From Poseidonocella sedimentorum (GTDB taxonomy: Bacteria > Pseudomonadota > Alphaproteobacteria > Rhodobacterales > Rhodobacteraceae), in the NCBI RefSeq assembly GCF_900116005.1, contig NZ_FOYI01000001.1:496001-560000 (forward strand): a stretch of 64,000 nt of DNA, in the 5' to 3' direction. A program made the position numbers and the translations under genes. Under the pieces are notes generated by a model. It did no database searches and was not told the DNA's origin. It saw only the letters and a program-made list of their open reading frames with translations. Below are positions 27,122 to 38,012 of the stretch, in pieces (within the stretch, counting starts at the first letter, position 1; each line of letters starts with the position of its first letter).

Positions 27122-28038
27122 TGAAGATCGCGCTCGTCGGCATCGGAAAGATCGCGCAGGATCAGCACGTCCCCGCCATTGCCGCCTCCCCGGACTGGGA
27201 GCTGGCCGCGACGGTTTCGCGGGCGGGGTCGGTCGAGGGCGTGCCGGCCTACACCTCGCTCGCCGACATGCTGGCCGCACACCCCGATATCGGGACGGTG
27301 TCGCTCTGTCTGCCGCCCGTGCCGCGCTTTTTCTATGCGCGCGAGCTGATCGCGGCGGGGCGGCATCTGATGCTCGAAAAACCGCCCGGGGCGACGCTCT
27401 CGGAATGCCACGCGCTGGAGGCGATGGCGGCGGAGGCGGGGGTGTCGCTCTTTGCCACGTGGCATTCGCGGGAGGCCGCCGGGGTCGCGCCCGCGCGCGA
27501 CTGGCTGTCGGGCCGGGAGATCCGGCGGGTGACGGTCACGTGGAAAGAGGACGTGCGCCGCTGGCATCCGGGGCAGGAGTGGGTCTTCGAGCCCGGCGGT
27601 CTCGGGGTCTTCGATCCCGGCATCAACGCGCTCTCGATCCTGACGGAGATCTTGGCCCAGCCGGTGCATCTCAGCGGCGCGGAGCTCTTGTTCCCGCAAA
27701 ACCGCCAGACGCCGATTGCTGCCGATCTGCGCTTTGCCCACCCCGGCGGGGCGGAGGTCAGCGCGGCGTTTGACTGGCGCCAGACCGGGCCGCAGACATG
27801 GGAGATCGCGGTCGAGACGGCTTCGGGCGCTTTGCGCCTCACCGAGGGCGGGGGCAAGCTTTCGGTGAACGGCGAGGACATCGCACCCGAGGGCGAGGGG
27901 GAATACCCTCGGCTTTACGCGCGCATGGCCGAGCTGGTCCGCGCGGGCGCCTCGAATGTGGACCTCGCGCCGCTGCGCCACGTGGCCGATGCCTTCCTGC
28001 TGGGGCGGCGCGAGACGGTCGCGCCTTTCGATTTCTGA
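27121..28038 (+). CDS. Sugar 1-dehydrogenase, L-arabinose/D-galactose type (Gfo/Idh/MocA)
   Basis: This 305-residue NAD(P)-dependent oxidoreductase has an N-terminal Rossmann motif (KIALVGIGKIAQDQHVPAI) and the EKPPGA motif with catalytic Lys near residue 97. It resembles galactose/arabinose 1-dehydrogenases, with WHSREAAGVAPARDWL and the substrate-site GGLGVFDPGINALSIL. The product would be the sugar lactone. It overlaps the arabinonate dehydratase gene by one base, which supports L-arabinose as substrate. No lactonase or 2-keto-3-deoxyarabinonate dehydratase is in the window. Confidence 0.87.
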   Translation: MKIALVGIGKIAQDQHVPAIAASPDWELAATVSRAGSVEGVPAYTSLADMLAAHPDIGTVSLCLPPVPRFFYARELIAAGRHLMLEKPPGATLSECHALEAMAAEAGVSLFATWHSREAAGVAPARDWLSGREIRRVTVTWKEDVRRWHPGQEWVFEPGGLGVFDPGINALSILTEILAQPVHLSGAELLFPQNRQTPIAADLRFAHPGGAEVSAAFDWRQTGPQTWEIAVETASGALRLTEGGGKLSVNGEDIAPEGEGEYPRLYARMAELVRAGASNVDLAPLRHVADAFLLGRRETVAPFDF

Positions 28039-28059
28039 TCCGCGCAGGACCCTCACGCC

Positions 28060-28743
28060 GTGAAAACACGATACCCCCGGGGCGAGGACAGAGCGTTGCG
28101 CCCTGATCATTGGGTCAAGACGCGCCCGCGCGGCCTCGTTGTCTTGCCGATCCTGAGCGGGCTCTGGTTGGCGATCGGCGTCGGGATCCTCGGGGCGCTG
28201 ACCCCGGGCTATTCGCACATCACGCAATTCATGAGCGCGCTCGGAGCGGATGGCGCGCCCTTCGCCGCCTGGACCAACTATGCCGTCTTCATTCCGGCCG
28301 AGATTTTGCTGCTGGCGTTCCTTGCCCTGCTGCGCGCGTCTTGTGAGGACAGCAAAGCCACGCGCGTCGCGCTCATTTGCCTGTTTTCATACGCGGCACT
28401 TCTGATAGCGGCTGCGGTCCTGCCCTGTGACGCTGGCTGCCAGAGCGCCGGCGAGGGCGCATCAAACACCAACGCACACATCGCCCATATGGCGATCGCC
28501 GCAACGGCCTATCCGCTCGCCTTGATCGGGTTGGTCACGCTTGGCCTGAGCGCGCCGAAAGCCTCGCCACTCAGGCGCGTTGCATTGCCCGCCGCACTGG
28601 TTGGCGTCGGGCTCTTCGTCGCCATAGCCGTGTTCGAAGATGCGCAGGGATTGGTCCAACGCCTGCTTGAGACGTGGATCTATCTGCACTTCATCCTGAT
28701 CGGAAAAGTCGCGGCGTCGAGCGTGTCGTCGCCACCGGAGTAG
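28060..28743 (+). CDS. DUF998 family membrane protein
   Basis: This 227-residue protein has about six hydrophobic helices (for example LVVLPILSGLWLAIGVGIL and YAVFIPAEILLLAFLALL) and the DUF998-like ITQFMSALGADGAPFA and LPCDAGCQS segments. It begins at a GTG 22 bases after the sugar dehydrogenase stop, so it may be in the same transcript. Function is unknown; its 3' end converges on acs. Confidence 0.72.
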   Translation: MKTRYPRGEDRALRPDHWVKTRPRGLVVLPILSGLWLAIGVGILGALTPGYSHITQFMSALGADGAPFAAWTNYAVFIPAEILLLAFLALLRASCEDSKATRVALICLFSYAALLIAAAVLPCDAGCQSAGEGASNTNAHIAHMAIAATAYPLALIGLVTLGLSAPKASPLRRVALPAALVGVGLFVAIAVFEDAQGLVQRLLETWIYLHFILIGKVAASSVSSPPE

Positions 28744-28781
28744 GGCCCGAAGCGGTCAAGCTTCGAGCCCCGGGAGCAGTC

Positions 28782-30731
<1,950 letters not shown>

Positions 30732-30769
30732 GGTCTTCCCCACGATCTTGAGAATTGCTTGGTCAGGTC

Positions 30770-30810
30770 GGGCCTGCCCCGCGGGCGGCGCTGCGGCGCG
30801 GGGCGGGCCC
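30770..30810 (-). other. Intercistronic stem-loop between livF and acs
   Basis: Two 14-base arms (30770-30783 and 30797-30810) are complementary except at one position, with a 13-base loop. The structure begins 7 bases after the livF stop and ends about 40 bases before the acs start. There is no T-run. It may stabilise the upstream mRNA or limit read-through into acs. Confidence 0.6.
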
Positions 30811-30817
30811 TCGAACT

Positions 30818-31573
30818 TCAGATGGCCAGATATTCAGACCGAAGCTCGTCGTTTTGCAACACCTCGGCGGCGGATCCGTCAAAGACGATGCCGCCGGTGT
30901 CGAGGATGACGGAGCGGTCGGCCAGCTCCAGCGCACGCACGGCGTTCTGCTCGACCAGCACGGTGGTGATGCCCTGCTCCTTGATGATGCGCAGCGTCTT
31001 TTCGATCTCGTCGACGATCACTGGCGCAAGGCCCTCGTAGGGTTCGTCAAGCAGCAGCACCTTGATGTCGCGCGCGAGCGCCCGGGCGATGGCGAGCATC
31101 TGTTGCTCCCCGCCGGAGAGGGTCACGCCCTCCTGCTTGCGGCGCTCGCCGAGGCGCGGGAAGAGATCGTAGAGCCGCTCCAGCGACCAGCCCACGGGGG
31201 GCGCGATCTGGGCGAGCTGGAGGTTTTCCTCCACCGTCAGGCCGGGGATGATGCGCCGGTCTTCGGGCACGAGCCCGATCCCCGCCGCGGCGGCCTCGTG
31301 GCTCTTCATCTTGTGCAGCGGCTGGTGATCGAGCCAGATCTCGCCATGGGTGACCTGCGGGTCATCCATCCGGGCGATGGAACGCAGGGTCGAGGTCTTG
31401 CCCGCGCCGTTGCGGCCCAGAAGCGCGAGGATCTCGCCCTCGTGCAGGTTGAACGAGATGTTCTGCACGATGTAACTCTCGCCGTAATAGCTCTCCATGT
31501 TCCACACGGAGAGGAAGGCGGGGGCGGTTTCGGCGTAGTTGTGCCCCTTCGAGAAGTCGGGTTTGACGTTCAT
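30818..31573 (-). CDS. livF: ABC transporter ATP-binding protein, LivF type
   Basis: This 251-residue ATPase has Walker A GRNGAGKT, signature LSGGEQQML, Walker [12 protein letters not shown] and H-loop region TTVLVEQNA. LivF-type subunits pair with LivG to power hydrophobic amino acid or carboxylate uptake. A 25-residue N-terminal extension ([17 protein letters not shown]) is longer than usual. The gene follows livG by 12 bases. Confidence 0.9.
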   Translation of the reverse strand: MNVKPDFSKGHNYAETAPAFLSVWNMESYYGESYIVQNISFNLHEGEILALLGRNGAGKTSTLRSIARMDDPQVTHGEIWLDHQPLHKMKSHEAAAAGIGLVPEDRRIIPGLTVEENLQLAQIAPPVGWSLERLYDLFPRLGERRKQEGVTLSGGEQQMLAIARALARDIKVLLLDEPYEGLAPVIVDEIEKTLRIIKEQGITTVLVEQNAVRALELADRSVILDTGGIVFDGSAAEVLQNDELRSEYLAI

Positions 31574-31585
31574 CTGATCGTCTCC

Positions 31586-32341
31586 TTACGCCGCTTCGCC
31601 GAGATAGGCTTCGCGGACTTTCGGGTGGCCCTTGATCTTGTCGGGCGTGTCTTCGACGAGCGGGGTGCCCTGTGCCAGAACGGTGATCCGGTCGGCCAGC
31701 GAAAACACCACATGCATGTCATGCTCGATGATCGCGATGGTGATGTCGCGCTCGGCCTTGATGCGCTTGAGCAGGTCGATGGTGTTGTTGGTATCGGCCC
31801 GCGCCATGCCCGCCGTGGGCTCGTCAAGCAGCAGCAGGCGCGGCTCCTGGGCGAGGCACATGGCGATCTCGAGGCGCCGCTTGTCGCCGCGCGACATGGA
31901 GGACGCGGTCATCTCGCGCTTGTCGATCATGTTGAGGTCTTCGAGCACGGATTCGGCGCGGTCGATGATATCGCGCTCGGCGCCCGCGTCCTTGTAGGCA
32001 TGCATCCGGAAGGCCCCGTCGCGCCGGGCGAAACAGGGGATCATCATGTTTTCCATCACGCTCAACTCGCCGAAGATCTCGGGCGTCTGAAACACGCGGG
32101 AGATGCCCATCTGGTTGATCTCATGCGGGCTGCGGCCGAGCACCGACTGGCCGTCGAACATGACCGAGCCGGTGTCGGGGATCAGCTTGCCGACGAGGCA
32201 GTTGAGCAGGGTCGACTTGCCCGCGCCGTTGGGCCCGATGATCGCGTGGCAGGTGTTCTCCGCCACGCTGAGGTTCACGTCGCCCAGGGCCTGGAGGCCG
32301 CCGAAGCGCTTGTTGACGTTCTTGACTTCAAGAATTCCCAT
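31586..32341 (-). CDS. livG: ABC transporter ATP-binding protein, LivG type
   Basis: This 251-residue ATPase has Walker A GPNGAGKST, an INQMGISRVFQTPEIF Q-loop region and Walker B LLLLDEPTAGM. The signature loop reads SMSRGDKRRLEI instead of the usual LSxGxxR, a common kind of drift in this branch. It lies between livM and livF with short gaps. The ATG at 32341 starts directly with MGILEVKNVNKRFGG. Confidence 0.9.
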   Translation of the reverse strand: MGILEVKNVNKRFGGLQALGDVNLSVAENTCHAIIGPNGAGKSTLLNCLVGKLIPDTGSVMFDGQSVLGRSPHEINQMGISRVFQTPEIFGELSVMENMMIPCFARRDGAFRMHAYKDAGAERDIIDRAESVLEDLNMIDKREMTASSMSRGDKRRLEIAMCLAQEPRLLLLDEPTAGMARADTNNTIDLLKRIKAERDITIAIIEHDMHVVFSLADRITVLAQGTPLVEDTPDKIKGHPKVREAYLGEAA

Positions 32342-32352
32342 GGTCGGCCTCC

Positions 32353-33555
32353 TTATTCCGCGGGTTCGGTGGATTTGCCCGAGCGGGCATCTTCGGGTTT
32401 GCGCTTGCGCTTGAAGAGCGCGGCGATGCGCTGGCCGCCTTCCACCAGCCCACCGGGCAGGAAGATCACCACCAGCATGAACAGCAGCCCCAGCGTGAGG
32501 TGCCAGCCCTTGCCGACGAAGGGATAGATCAGCGCGACGATCACATCCTCCAGCCCGTCGGGCAGAAGCGCGAACCACTGGTGCAGGATGTCCTTGTTGA
32601 TCTTGGACAGGATGTTTTCCATGTACTTGATCGCGCCGGCGCCGAGCACCGGGCCGATGAGCGTGCCGACACCGCCCAGGATGGTCATGAGCACCACCTC
32701 GCCCGACGCCGTCCAGAACATCCGGTCCGCCCCGGCTTGCGTGTCCATCGCCACCATGAGCCCGCCGGCGAGCCCGGCGTACATGCCCGAGATCACGAAG
32801 GCCGCGAGCGTGTAGGGCTTGGGGTTGAGGCCGGTGTAGTTCATCCGCTGCTGGTTCGATTTCACCGCCCGCAACATGACGCCGAAGGGCGAGCGGAAGA
32901 TGCGGATCGAGATGTAGAAGGAGATCAGCATGACCAGCGCGGCGACGTAGTAGCCGGCGTTGAGGGTAAAGACCCAGCCGCCCATGACGATCTCGGTGCT
33001 GCTGGTCATCTCCAGTCCGAAGAGGTTGGTCTTGGGGACCACGCCGTCGTTGGTGGCGGCATCGAGGATACGCGGGTCGTTGACCTTGGGCTGGAGCCCG
33101 GTCTCGCCGCCGGTGATCGGCGTGAGCACGGAATAGGCCAGCGAGTAGCACATCTGGGCAAAGGCGAGCGTCAGGATCGAGAAGTAGATCCCCGACCGGC
33201 GCAGCGAGATCCACCCCACCGCGAGCGAGAAGACCCCCGCCACGATGACCGACACGATGATGCCGGGGATGATGTTCATCGTCAGCAGTTTCATCATCCA
33301 GATCGCGGCGTAGGAGCCGATCCCGAGGAAGGCCGCGTGGCCGAAGCTCAGGTAGCCGGTGAGGCCGAAGAGGATGTTGAAGCCGATGGCGAAGATCCCG
33401 AAGATCACGAAACGCTGCATGAGGTCCGGGTAGCCGGCGTTGAACTGCGCGAGGTTGGAGCCTTCAGGGAAGGGGTTGAGCAGCACCGGCGCGGCCACCA
33501 CCATGATGGCGACGATGATGAGCAGGCGGGCGTCTTTAGGGTTCAGTCCGAACAT
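32353..33555 (-). CDS. livM: Branched-chain-type ABC transporter permease, LivM
   Basis: This 400-residue integral membrane protein has about 9-10 helices. The LivM hallmarks are [17 protein letters not shown] near 68-84 and the EAA-like loop [16 protein letters not shown] near 295. It begins 3 bases after the livH stop, so both permeases are tightly coupled. A polar 15-residue C-terminus ends in KSTEPAE. Confidence 0.92.
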   Translation of the reverse strand: MFGLNPKDARLLIIVAIMVVAAPVLLNPFPEGSNLAQFNAGYPDLMQRFVIFGIFAIGFNILFGLTGYLSFGHAAFLGIGSYAAIWMMKLLTMNIIPGIIVSVIVAGVFSLAVGWISLRRSGIYFSILTLAFAQMCYSLAYSVLTPITGGETGLQPKVNDPRILDAATNDGVVPKTNLFGLEMTSSTEIVMGGWVFTLNAGYYVAALVMLISFYISIRIFRSPFGVMLRAVKSNQQRMNYTGLNPKPYTLAAFVISGMYAGLAGGLMVAMDTQAGADRMFWTASGEVVLMTILGGVGTLIGPVLGAGAIKYMENILSKINKDILHQWFALLPDGLEDVIVALIYPFVGKGWHLTLGLLFMLVVIFLPGGLVEGGQRIAALFKRKRKPEDARSGKSTEPAE

Positions 33556-33558
33556 GGG

Positions 33559-34590
33559 TCAGTCCTCCATCACGCCCTTGCGGCCCATGAGGCCACGCGG
33601 TCGGGTCAATAGAATGATGATCGCCACGAGATAGATGATGATCTGATTGATGCCCGGCAGCACTTCGAGCACCTCGCGCATCGAGGCGAAACTCTCGAGG
33701 ATGCCAAGGACGAACCCGGCAAGCACCGCGCCCGGCAGAGAGCCCATGCCGCCCACCACCACGACCACGAAGCTCAGGACGAGGAAGTCCATGCCCATGT
33801 GGTAGTTGGGCGAGTTGATCGGCGTGTACATCACCCCCGCGAGCCCCGCCACGGCGGCGGCAAGGCCGAACATGAGCGTGAAGCGGCGGTCGATGTTTAT
33901 CCCCAGAAGCTGCACCGTCTCGCGGTCGGCCATGCCGGCGCGGACCACCATTCCGAAGGTGGTGAATTGCAGGAAGGCAAAGACCCCGCCGATGATGATC
34001 GCGGCGAAGACGAAGTAGATGATCCGCCAGTAGGGGTAGATGATGATGTTGGGATCAAACCCCAGCATCGCGCCGAAATCGAACGAGCCGCGGAAGGCGT
34101 CGGGGGCCGGGGTCGGGATCGGGTTGGCGCCGTAGAAATACTTGATCACTTCCTGAAGCACGATGGCGAGGCCGAAGGTCACGAGGATCTGGTCCGCGTG
34201 CGGGCGCTTGTAGAAGTGCTTGATCAGCCCGCGTTCCATGACGACGCCGAGGGTGATCATGACGGGAATGGCGAAGAGGATCGACAGCGGCACCGCCCAG
34301 TCGATGATCGCGGCCCCGGCGGATTCGCCGAACCAGCCGTAGACATAGGGAACATCGACCTTGAGCGGGTTGCCGAGAAAGTCGGTCCGGGTCTCATCGA
34401 TGATGGTGTGGCTCAGGGTCAGGATACGGCTCAGGGTGACGGCGCAGAAGGCGCCGATCATGAACAGCGCGCCGTGGGCGAAGTTCACGACGCCGAGCGT
34501 GCCGAAGATCAGCGTCAGGCCGAGCGCGATGAGCGCGTAGGCCGAGCCTTTGTCGAGTCCGTTGAGGACCTGCAGGATTATCGCTTCCAT
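33559..34590 (-). CDS. livH: Branched-chain-type ABC transporter permease, LivH
   Basis: This 343-residue membrane permease starts with LQVLNGLDKGSAYALIALGL and has the LivH motif VNFAHGALFMIGAF. A DETRTDFLGNP loop between early helices makes it longer than Escherichia coli LivH. The cytoplasmic coupling loop is GGMGSLPGAVLAGFVLGI. It lies 103 bases after the substrate-binding protein gene; a strong stem-loop sits in that gap. Confidence 0.92.
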   Translation of the reverse strand: MEAIILQVLNGLDKGSAYALIALGLTLIFGTLGVVNFAHGALFMIGAFCAVTLSRILTLSHTIIDETRTDFLGNPLKVDVPYVYGWFGESAGAAIIDWAVPLSILFAIPVMITLGVVMERGLIKHFYKRPHADQILVTFGLAIVLQEVIKYFYGANPIPTPAPDAFRGSFDFGAMLGFDPNIIIYPYWRIIYFVFAAIIIGGVFAFLQFTTFGMVVRAGMADRETVQLLGINIDRRFTLMFGLAAAVAGLAGVMYTPINSPNYHMGMDFLVLSFVVVVVGGMGSLPGAVLAGFVLGILESFASMREVLEVLPGINQIIIYLVAIIILLTRPRGLMGRKGVMED

Positions 34591-34660
34591 CGATTTGGCC
34601 TCTGGAATTCGAGTGATACCGGGGGCCGCCTGCGGCCCGGAACTTGTGCGGAGACGGTGC

Positions 34661-34683
34661 GGGGCGGGCGCATGGCCCGCCCC
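34661..34683 (-). other. Stem-loop after the Liv-type substrate-binding protein gene
   Basis: GGGGCGGGC (34661-34669) pairs perfectly with GCCCGCCCC (34675-34683) across a 5-base loop. It starts 10 bases after the stop codon of the binding-protein gene and lacks a T-run. A second weaker stem lies at 34623-34638. It probably protects the upstream mRNA 3' end so that binding protein exceeds permease. Confidence 0.65.
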
Positions 34684-34693
34684 GGCCGGGCGA

Positions 34694-36031
34694 TCAGGCG
34701 CCCGGGTTGCAACTGCCCAGATCGCCGCCGAAGATGGAGGCGTCGTAGGTCACTTGTGCAGCCGGGGTCACTTCCACGATCTCCAGAAGGTCGAACTCGG
34801 AGGTCGGGTTTTCCTTCCCTTTCACGACCAGCACGTCCTTGAAGCACTGGTGATCTTCCGCGCGGTAGAGCGTCGGGCCGTTGCCCATGCCGTCGAATTC
34901 GAAACCTTCGAGGGCTTCGGCCACGGCGCAGGGGTTGAACGATCCGGCGCGCGCAACGGCATCGGCATAGAGCAGGGTCTGCACATAGCAGGTGTGCGCG
35001 GCCTGGCTCGGCGGGAAGCCGTATTTGGTGCCGAAGGATTTGACGAAGGCTTGCGAGCCCGCGTCGGTCAGCGACCAGTGCCAGTTGGTGGAGCCGAAGA
35101 TGCCCTTCACGTTGGCGCCCGCGCCCTTGGCCATCAGGCGGCTGTAGAGCGGCACGACGATCTCGAACTGCTTGCCGTTGACGATCTTGTCACGCAGGCC
35201 GAACTGCACGGCGTTGGTCAGCGAGTTGACCATGTTCCCGCCGTAGTGGTTGAGCACGAGCACATCCGCGCCCGATTGGAGCACCGGCGCGATGTAGGAC
35301 GAGAAGTCCGTCTGGGTGAGCGGCGTCTTGACCGCGGCGACGGTTTCCCAGCCGATGGCTTCGGTCGAGGTGCGCACGGCTTCCTCGGTGGTGTAGCCCC
35401 AGTTGTAGTCCGCCGTCAGGTGATAGGCCTTGCGGTCATTGCCGTAGTTCGCGCCGAGGATCGGGGCGAGGGCCGCGCCGGACATGTAGGAGTTGAAGAA
35501 GTGGCGGAAGCCATTGGCCTTCTTGTCCTTGCCGGTGGTGTCGTTGGAGTGGGTGAGGCCGGCCATGAAGATCACGCCCGCCTCCTGGCAGAGCGCCTGG
35601 ACGGCCACGGCCACGCCGGAGGACGAGCCGCCGGAGATCATCACCGCGCCGTCCTTTTCGATCATCGAGCGGGCGGATGCGCGGGCGGCGTCGGATTTGG
35701 TCTGGGTGTCGCCGGTGACGTATTCGACCTTCTTGCCGAGGATCCCGGTGCCCTCCAGCGCGTTGGAGCTGAAGGTCGACATCATGCCGCCGTCGCCGCC
35801 GCCGTTGAGGTGTTCAACCGCAAGCTCGAAAGCGCGCAGCTCGTCGGCGCCCTCATCGGCATAGGGGCCGGTCTGGGGCACGTTGAAGCCGAGCGTGACG
35901 GCGCCGCCGGTGGGCTCGTTGGTGAAACCCGCAACGGACGAGCCGGTGAAGATCGTGGGGACCGCGAGGCCGGCGCCGGCAACGGCACCACGGCTCAGGA
36001 CACCACGACGTGTCAGAGTAGTTTTGGACAT
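34694..36031 (-). CDS. Liv-type ABC transporter substrate-binding protein
   Basis: This 445-residue Peripla_BP_6 protein starts with a twin-arginine-like leader (LTRRGVLSRGAVAGAGLAVP). The mature domain has TLGFNVPQTGPYADEGADEL, VTGDTQTKSDAARASARSMI and ISGGSSSGVAVAVQAL. Ligand is unknown. Because the operon ends in acs and faces a short-chain acyl-CoA-type regulator, a small organic acid or amide is more likely than a branched-chain amino acid; this is inference. The ATG at 36031 is preceded by GGGAGG. Confidence 0.88.
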   Translation of the reverse strand: MSKTTLTRRGVLSRGAVAGAGLAVPTIFTGSSVAGFTNEPTGGAVTLGFNVPQTGPYADEGADELRAFELAVEHLNGGGDGGMMSTFSSNALEGTGILGKKVEYVTGDTQTKSDAARASARSMIEKDGAVMISGGSSSGVAVAVQALCQEAGVIFMAGLTHSNDTTGKDKKANGFRHFFNSYMSGAALAPILGANYGNDRKAYHLTADYNWGYTTEEAVRTSTEAIGWETVAAVKTPLTQTDFSSYIAPVLQSGADVLVLNHYGGNMVNSLTNAVQFGLRDKIVNGKQFEIVVPLYSRLMAKGAGANVKGIFGSTNWHWSLTDAGSQAFVKSFGTKYGFPPSQAAHTCYVQTLLYADAVARAGSFNPCAVAEALEGFEFDGMGNGPTLYRAEDHQCFKDVLVVKGKENPTSEFDLLEIVEVTPAAQVTYDASIFGGDLGSCNPGA

Positions 36032-36154
36032 ACATCCCTCCCATTGGATATGTGCAAGATCGGGCTCCTCTTCCCGACACTGCGCGCACAGCTGTGCCGC
36101 ATCAGTATGGCGCAGGACTTGAAAACCAGACAACAACCTACTTAAAGACTTCAT

Positions 36155-36170
36155 TTTTTTTGTAAAAAAA
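36155..36170. promoter_or_regulatory. A/T palindrome in the divergent acs-operon/scfR region
   Basis: Seven T, then GT, then seven A form a near-perfect inverted repeat in an otherwise GC-rich region between the divergent operons. The core TTTGTAAA at 36159-36166 differs by one base from TTTGCAAA, the half-site I recall for the ScfR-family regulator PccR of Rhodobacter. A second good half-site at the expected spacing is missing, so the assignment is tentative. Confidence 0.45.
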
Positions 36171-36248
36171 TGTACAGCAGGGCGCGGTTTCGTGTAAATC
36201 TATTTGCTCGCGACCGCAGAAACGCGTTGAAATCTATCGGAAAATGCC

Positions 36249-37550
36249 ATGGCCAGATCGGCACTCACGGGAACACGGATCAGAGAGCGGCGCCTGGTGC
36301 TGGGGCTCAAGCAGGCGAGCCTGGCCAAAGCGGTCGATATTTCACCGAGTTATCTAAATTTGATCGAACATAATCGGCGCAGCATCGGCGGCAAGCTGCT
36401 CTCGGCGATTGCCCAGGTTCTGGAGGTCGAATCCGCGGCCCTGACGGAAGGGGCCGAGGTCGCGCTCATGGCCGATCTGCGCGAGGCCGCGACGGTCTCG
36501 GACATCGTCCCGGAGATCGACCGGCTGGAGGAATTTGCCGGCCGCTTTCCCGGCTGGGCCCGGCTGCTGGCCGATCTGGGAACGCGGGTCACATCGCTGG
36601 AACAGACGGTCGAGACCCTGACCGACCGGCTGGCCCATGATCCCTTCCTGTCGGATGCGCTGCACGACATCCTCACCACCGTGACCGCGATCCGCTCCAC
36701 CGCCGGGATCCTCACCGACACCCAGGAGATCGAGCCCGATTGGCAGCGGCGTTTCTTGCGCAACATCGGCGAGGACAGCGAGCGACTCAGCGGCACCTCG
36801 CAATCGCTGGTGGCCTATCTCGATGGGGTCGAGGACGTGCACGACGGCAAGAGCGCGCCGCAGGAGGAGCTTGACGAGTTCCTCGCGGCGCAGGGGTTTC
36901 ATTTCCCCCAGCTCGAGGCCGATCCGGACCGGGATCTTGATGCGGTTCTCGCCGAGGCCGGCTTTTCCGCCCATCTTCCAGCGGCGCGCGCGCTCGCGCT
37001 GACCCACTTGCGCGACTACGCGGCCGATGCGCGGGCGATGCCGATGGGCGCGGTGCGCGAGGCGGTGGCGCGGGCGGGCCCGTCGCTGCCGGCGTTGGCC
37101 GAGGCGCTCGGGGCCGATCTCTTCACGCTCTTTCGCCGGCTTGCGGCCCTGCCCGCCGAGGTCGCGGGCCAGACCTACGGGCTTGCCACCTGCGACGCCA
37201 GCGGGACGCTCATCTTCCGCAAGCCGCTCGACGGGTTTGCCCTGCCGCGTTTCGGCTCGGCCTGCGCGCTCTGGCCGCTCTTTCAGGCGCTCTCGGTGCC
37301 GCACCAGCCGCTGCGCGCACGGCTGACCATGCCCGGGCGCGGCGAGCGCGGTTTCGATGTCTACGCCACGGCCCGCGCGGTCGGCCCCGCGCACTTCTCC
37401 TCGCCCGCACGCGTCGAGGCCGCCATGCTCTTCACCCCCGCCGGGCCAGCCGATTCCAAGACCGGCCATGTCGGGGTGAGCTGCCGGATCTGCCCGATTT
37501 CGGACTGCCCCGCGCGGCGCGAGCCGACAATACTCAGCGCCACGTTTTGA
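36249..37550 (+). CDS. XRE-type short-chain acyl-CoA regulator (ScfR/RamB-like) with DHp-like insert
   Basis: This 433-residue transcription factor has an N-terminal HTH_3 domain (residues 7-65: IRERRLVLGLKQASLAKAVD, then ISPSYLNLIEHNRRSIGGKL). Residues 250-433 match the DUF2083 sensor region with a terminal Cys motif (GVSCRICPISDCPARREPTI) that may bind metal or an iron-sulfur centre. Members of this family activate acetate, propionate or glyoxylate-cycle genes in response to acyl-CoA. Residues about 130-192 look like a histidine-kinase dimerisation helix: LHDILTTVTAIRS at 138-150 aligns with the SHELRTPMTSIRA of the kinase four genes on, keeping the His (H139). It is divergent from the Liv/acs operon, which it probably controls. 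Confidence 0.85.
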   Translation: MARSALTGTRIRERRLVLGLKQASLAKAVDISPSYLNLIEHNRRSIGGKLLSAIAQVLEVESAALTEGAEVALMADLREAATVSDIVPEIDRLEEFAGRFPGWARLLADLGTRVTSLEQTVETLTDRLAHDPFLSDALHDILTTVTAIRSTAGILTDTQEIEPDWQRRFLRNIGEDSERLSGTSQSLVAYLDGVEDVHDGKSAPQEELDEFLAAQGFHFPQLEADPDRDLDAVLAEAGFSAHLPAARALALTHLRDYAADARAMPMGAVREAVARAGPSLPALAEALGADLFTLFRRLAALPAEVAGQTYGLATCDASGTLIFRKPLDGFALPRFGSACALWPLFQALSVPHQPLRARLTMPGRGERGFDVYATARAVGPAHFSSPARVEAAMLFTPAGPADSKTGHVGVSCRICPISDCPARREPTILSATF

Positions 37551-37590
37551 CACACCCGCCAATCCGGGGAATACTCGCCCGATAGTGGAG

Positions 37591-37609
37591 GCCGCGCCAC
37601 GTGCGCGGC
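37591..37609 (+). other. Hairpin between scfR-type gene and response regulator gene
   Basis: GCCGCGC and GCGCGGC form a perfect 7-base stem with loop CACGT, 41 bases after the regulator stop. No T-run follows; it may be a processing or attenuation element in a joint transcript. Confidence 0.4.
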
Positions 37610-37637
37610 GTCCCGGGGGGCCAGGGGAGGAGTGCCC

Positions 37638-38009
37638 ATGGGCAAGCGTGTCTTGCTGATCGAGGATGAGCCGAACATTATCGAGGCCATCACCTATATC
37701 CTGTCGCGAGACGGGTGGGACGTGTTGTCCCATTCCAACGGGGAAGACGCGGTCGAGGCGGTGGCGGCCCATGCGCCCGATATCGTCATCCTCGATGTGA
37801 TGCTGCCCGGGCGCAGCGGGTATGACATCCTGGGCGATCTGCGCCGGGGGGAGGCGACGGCCGAGTTGCCGATCATGATGTTGACCGCGCGCGGTCAGGC
37901 GCGCGACCGGGAAATTGCCGACGAGCTTGGGGCCACGCGCTTCATGTCCAAGCCGTTTTCCAACGCGGCCGTGCTCGACGCGATCCGCGACATGGCCATC
38001 GAGGCCTGA
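37638..38009 (+). CDS. Single-domain response regulator
   Basis: This 123-residue protein is only a receiver domain. The acidic pocket is E9-D10-E11 (LLIEDEPN), the phospho-acceptor is D53 (VILDVMLPG), the switch Thr is in MMLTARG and the invariant Lys in MSKPF. No output domain follows, so it must act by protein contact or as a phosphorelay carrier. The ATG at 37638 has GGGGAGG seven bases upstream; a GTG six bases earlier is too close to that site. It ends 3 bases before the next gene. Confidence 0.9.
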   Translation: MGKRVLLIEDEPNIIEAITYILSRDGWDVLSHSNGEDAVEAVAAHAPDIVILDVMLPGRSGYDILGDLRRGEATAELPIMMLTARGQARDREIADELGATRFMSKPFSNAAVLDAIRDMAIEA

Positions 38010-38012
38010 GCC

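Noticed and set aside
37632-37640. GTG at 37632 as start of the response regulator
   Set aside because: It lies only a base or so from the GGGGAGG site, while the ATG at 37638 has normal spacing.
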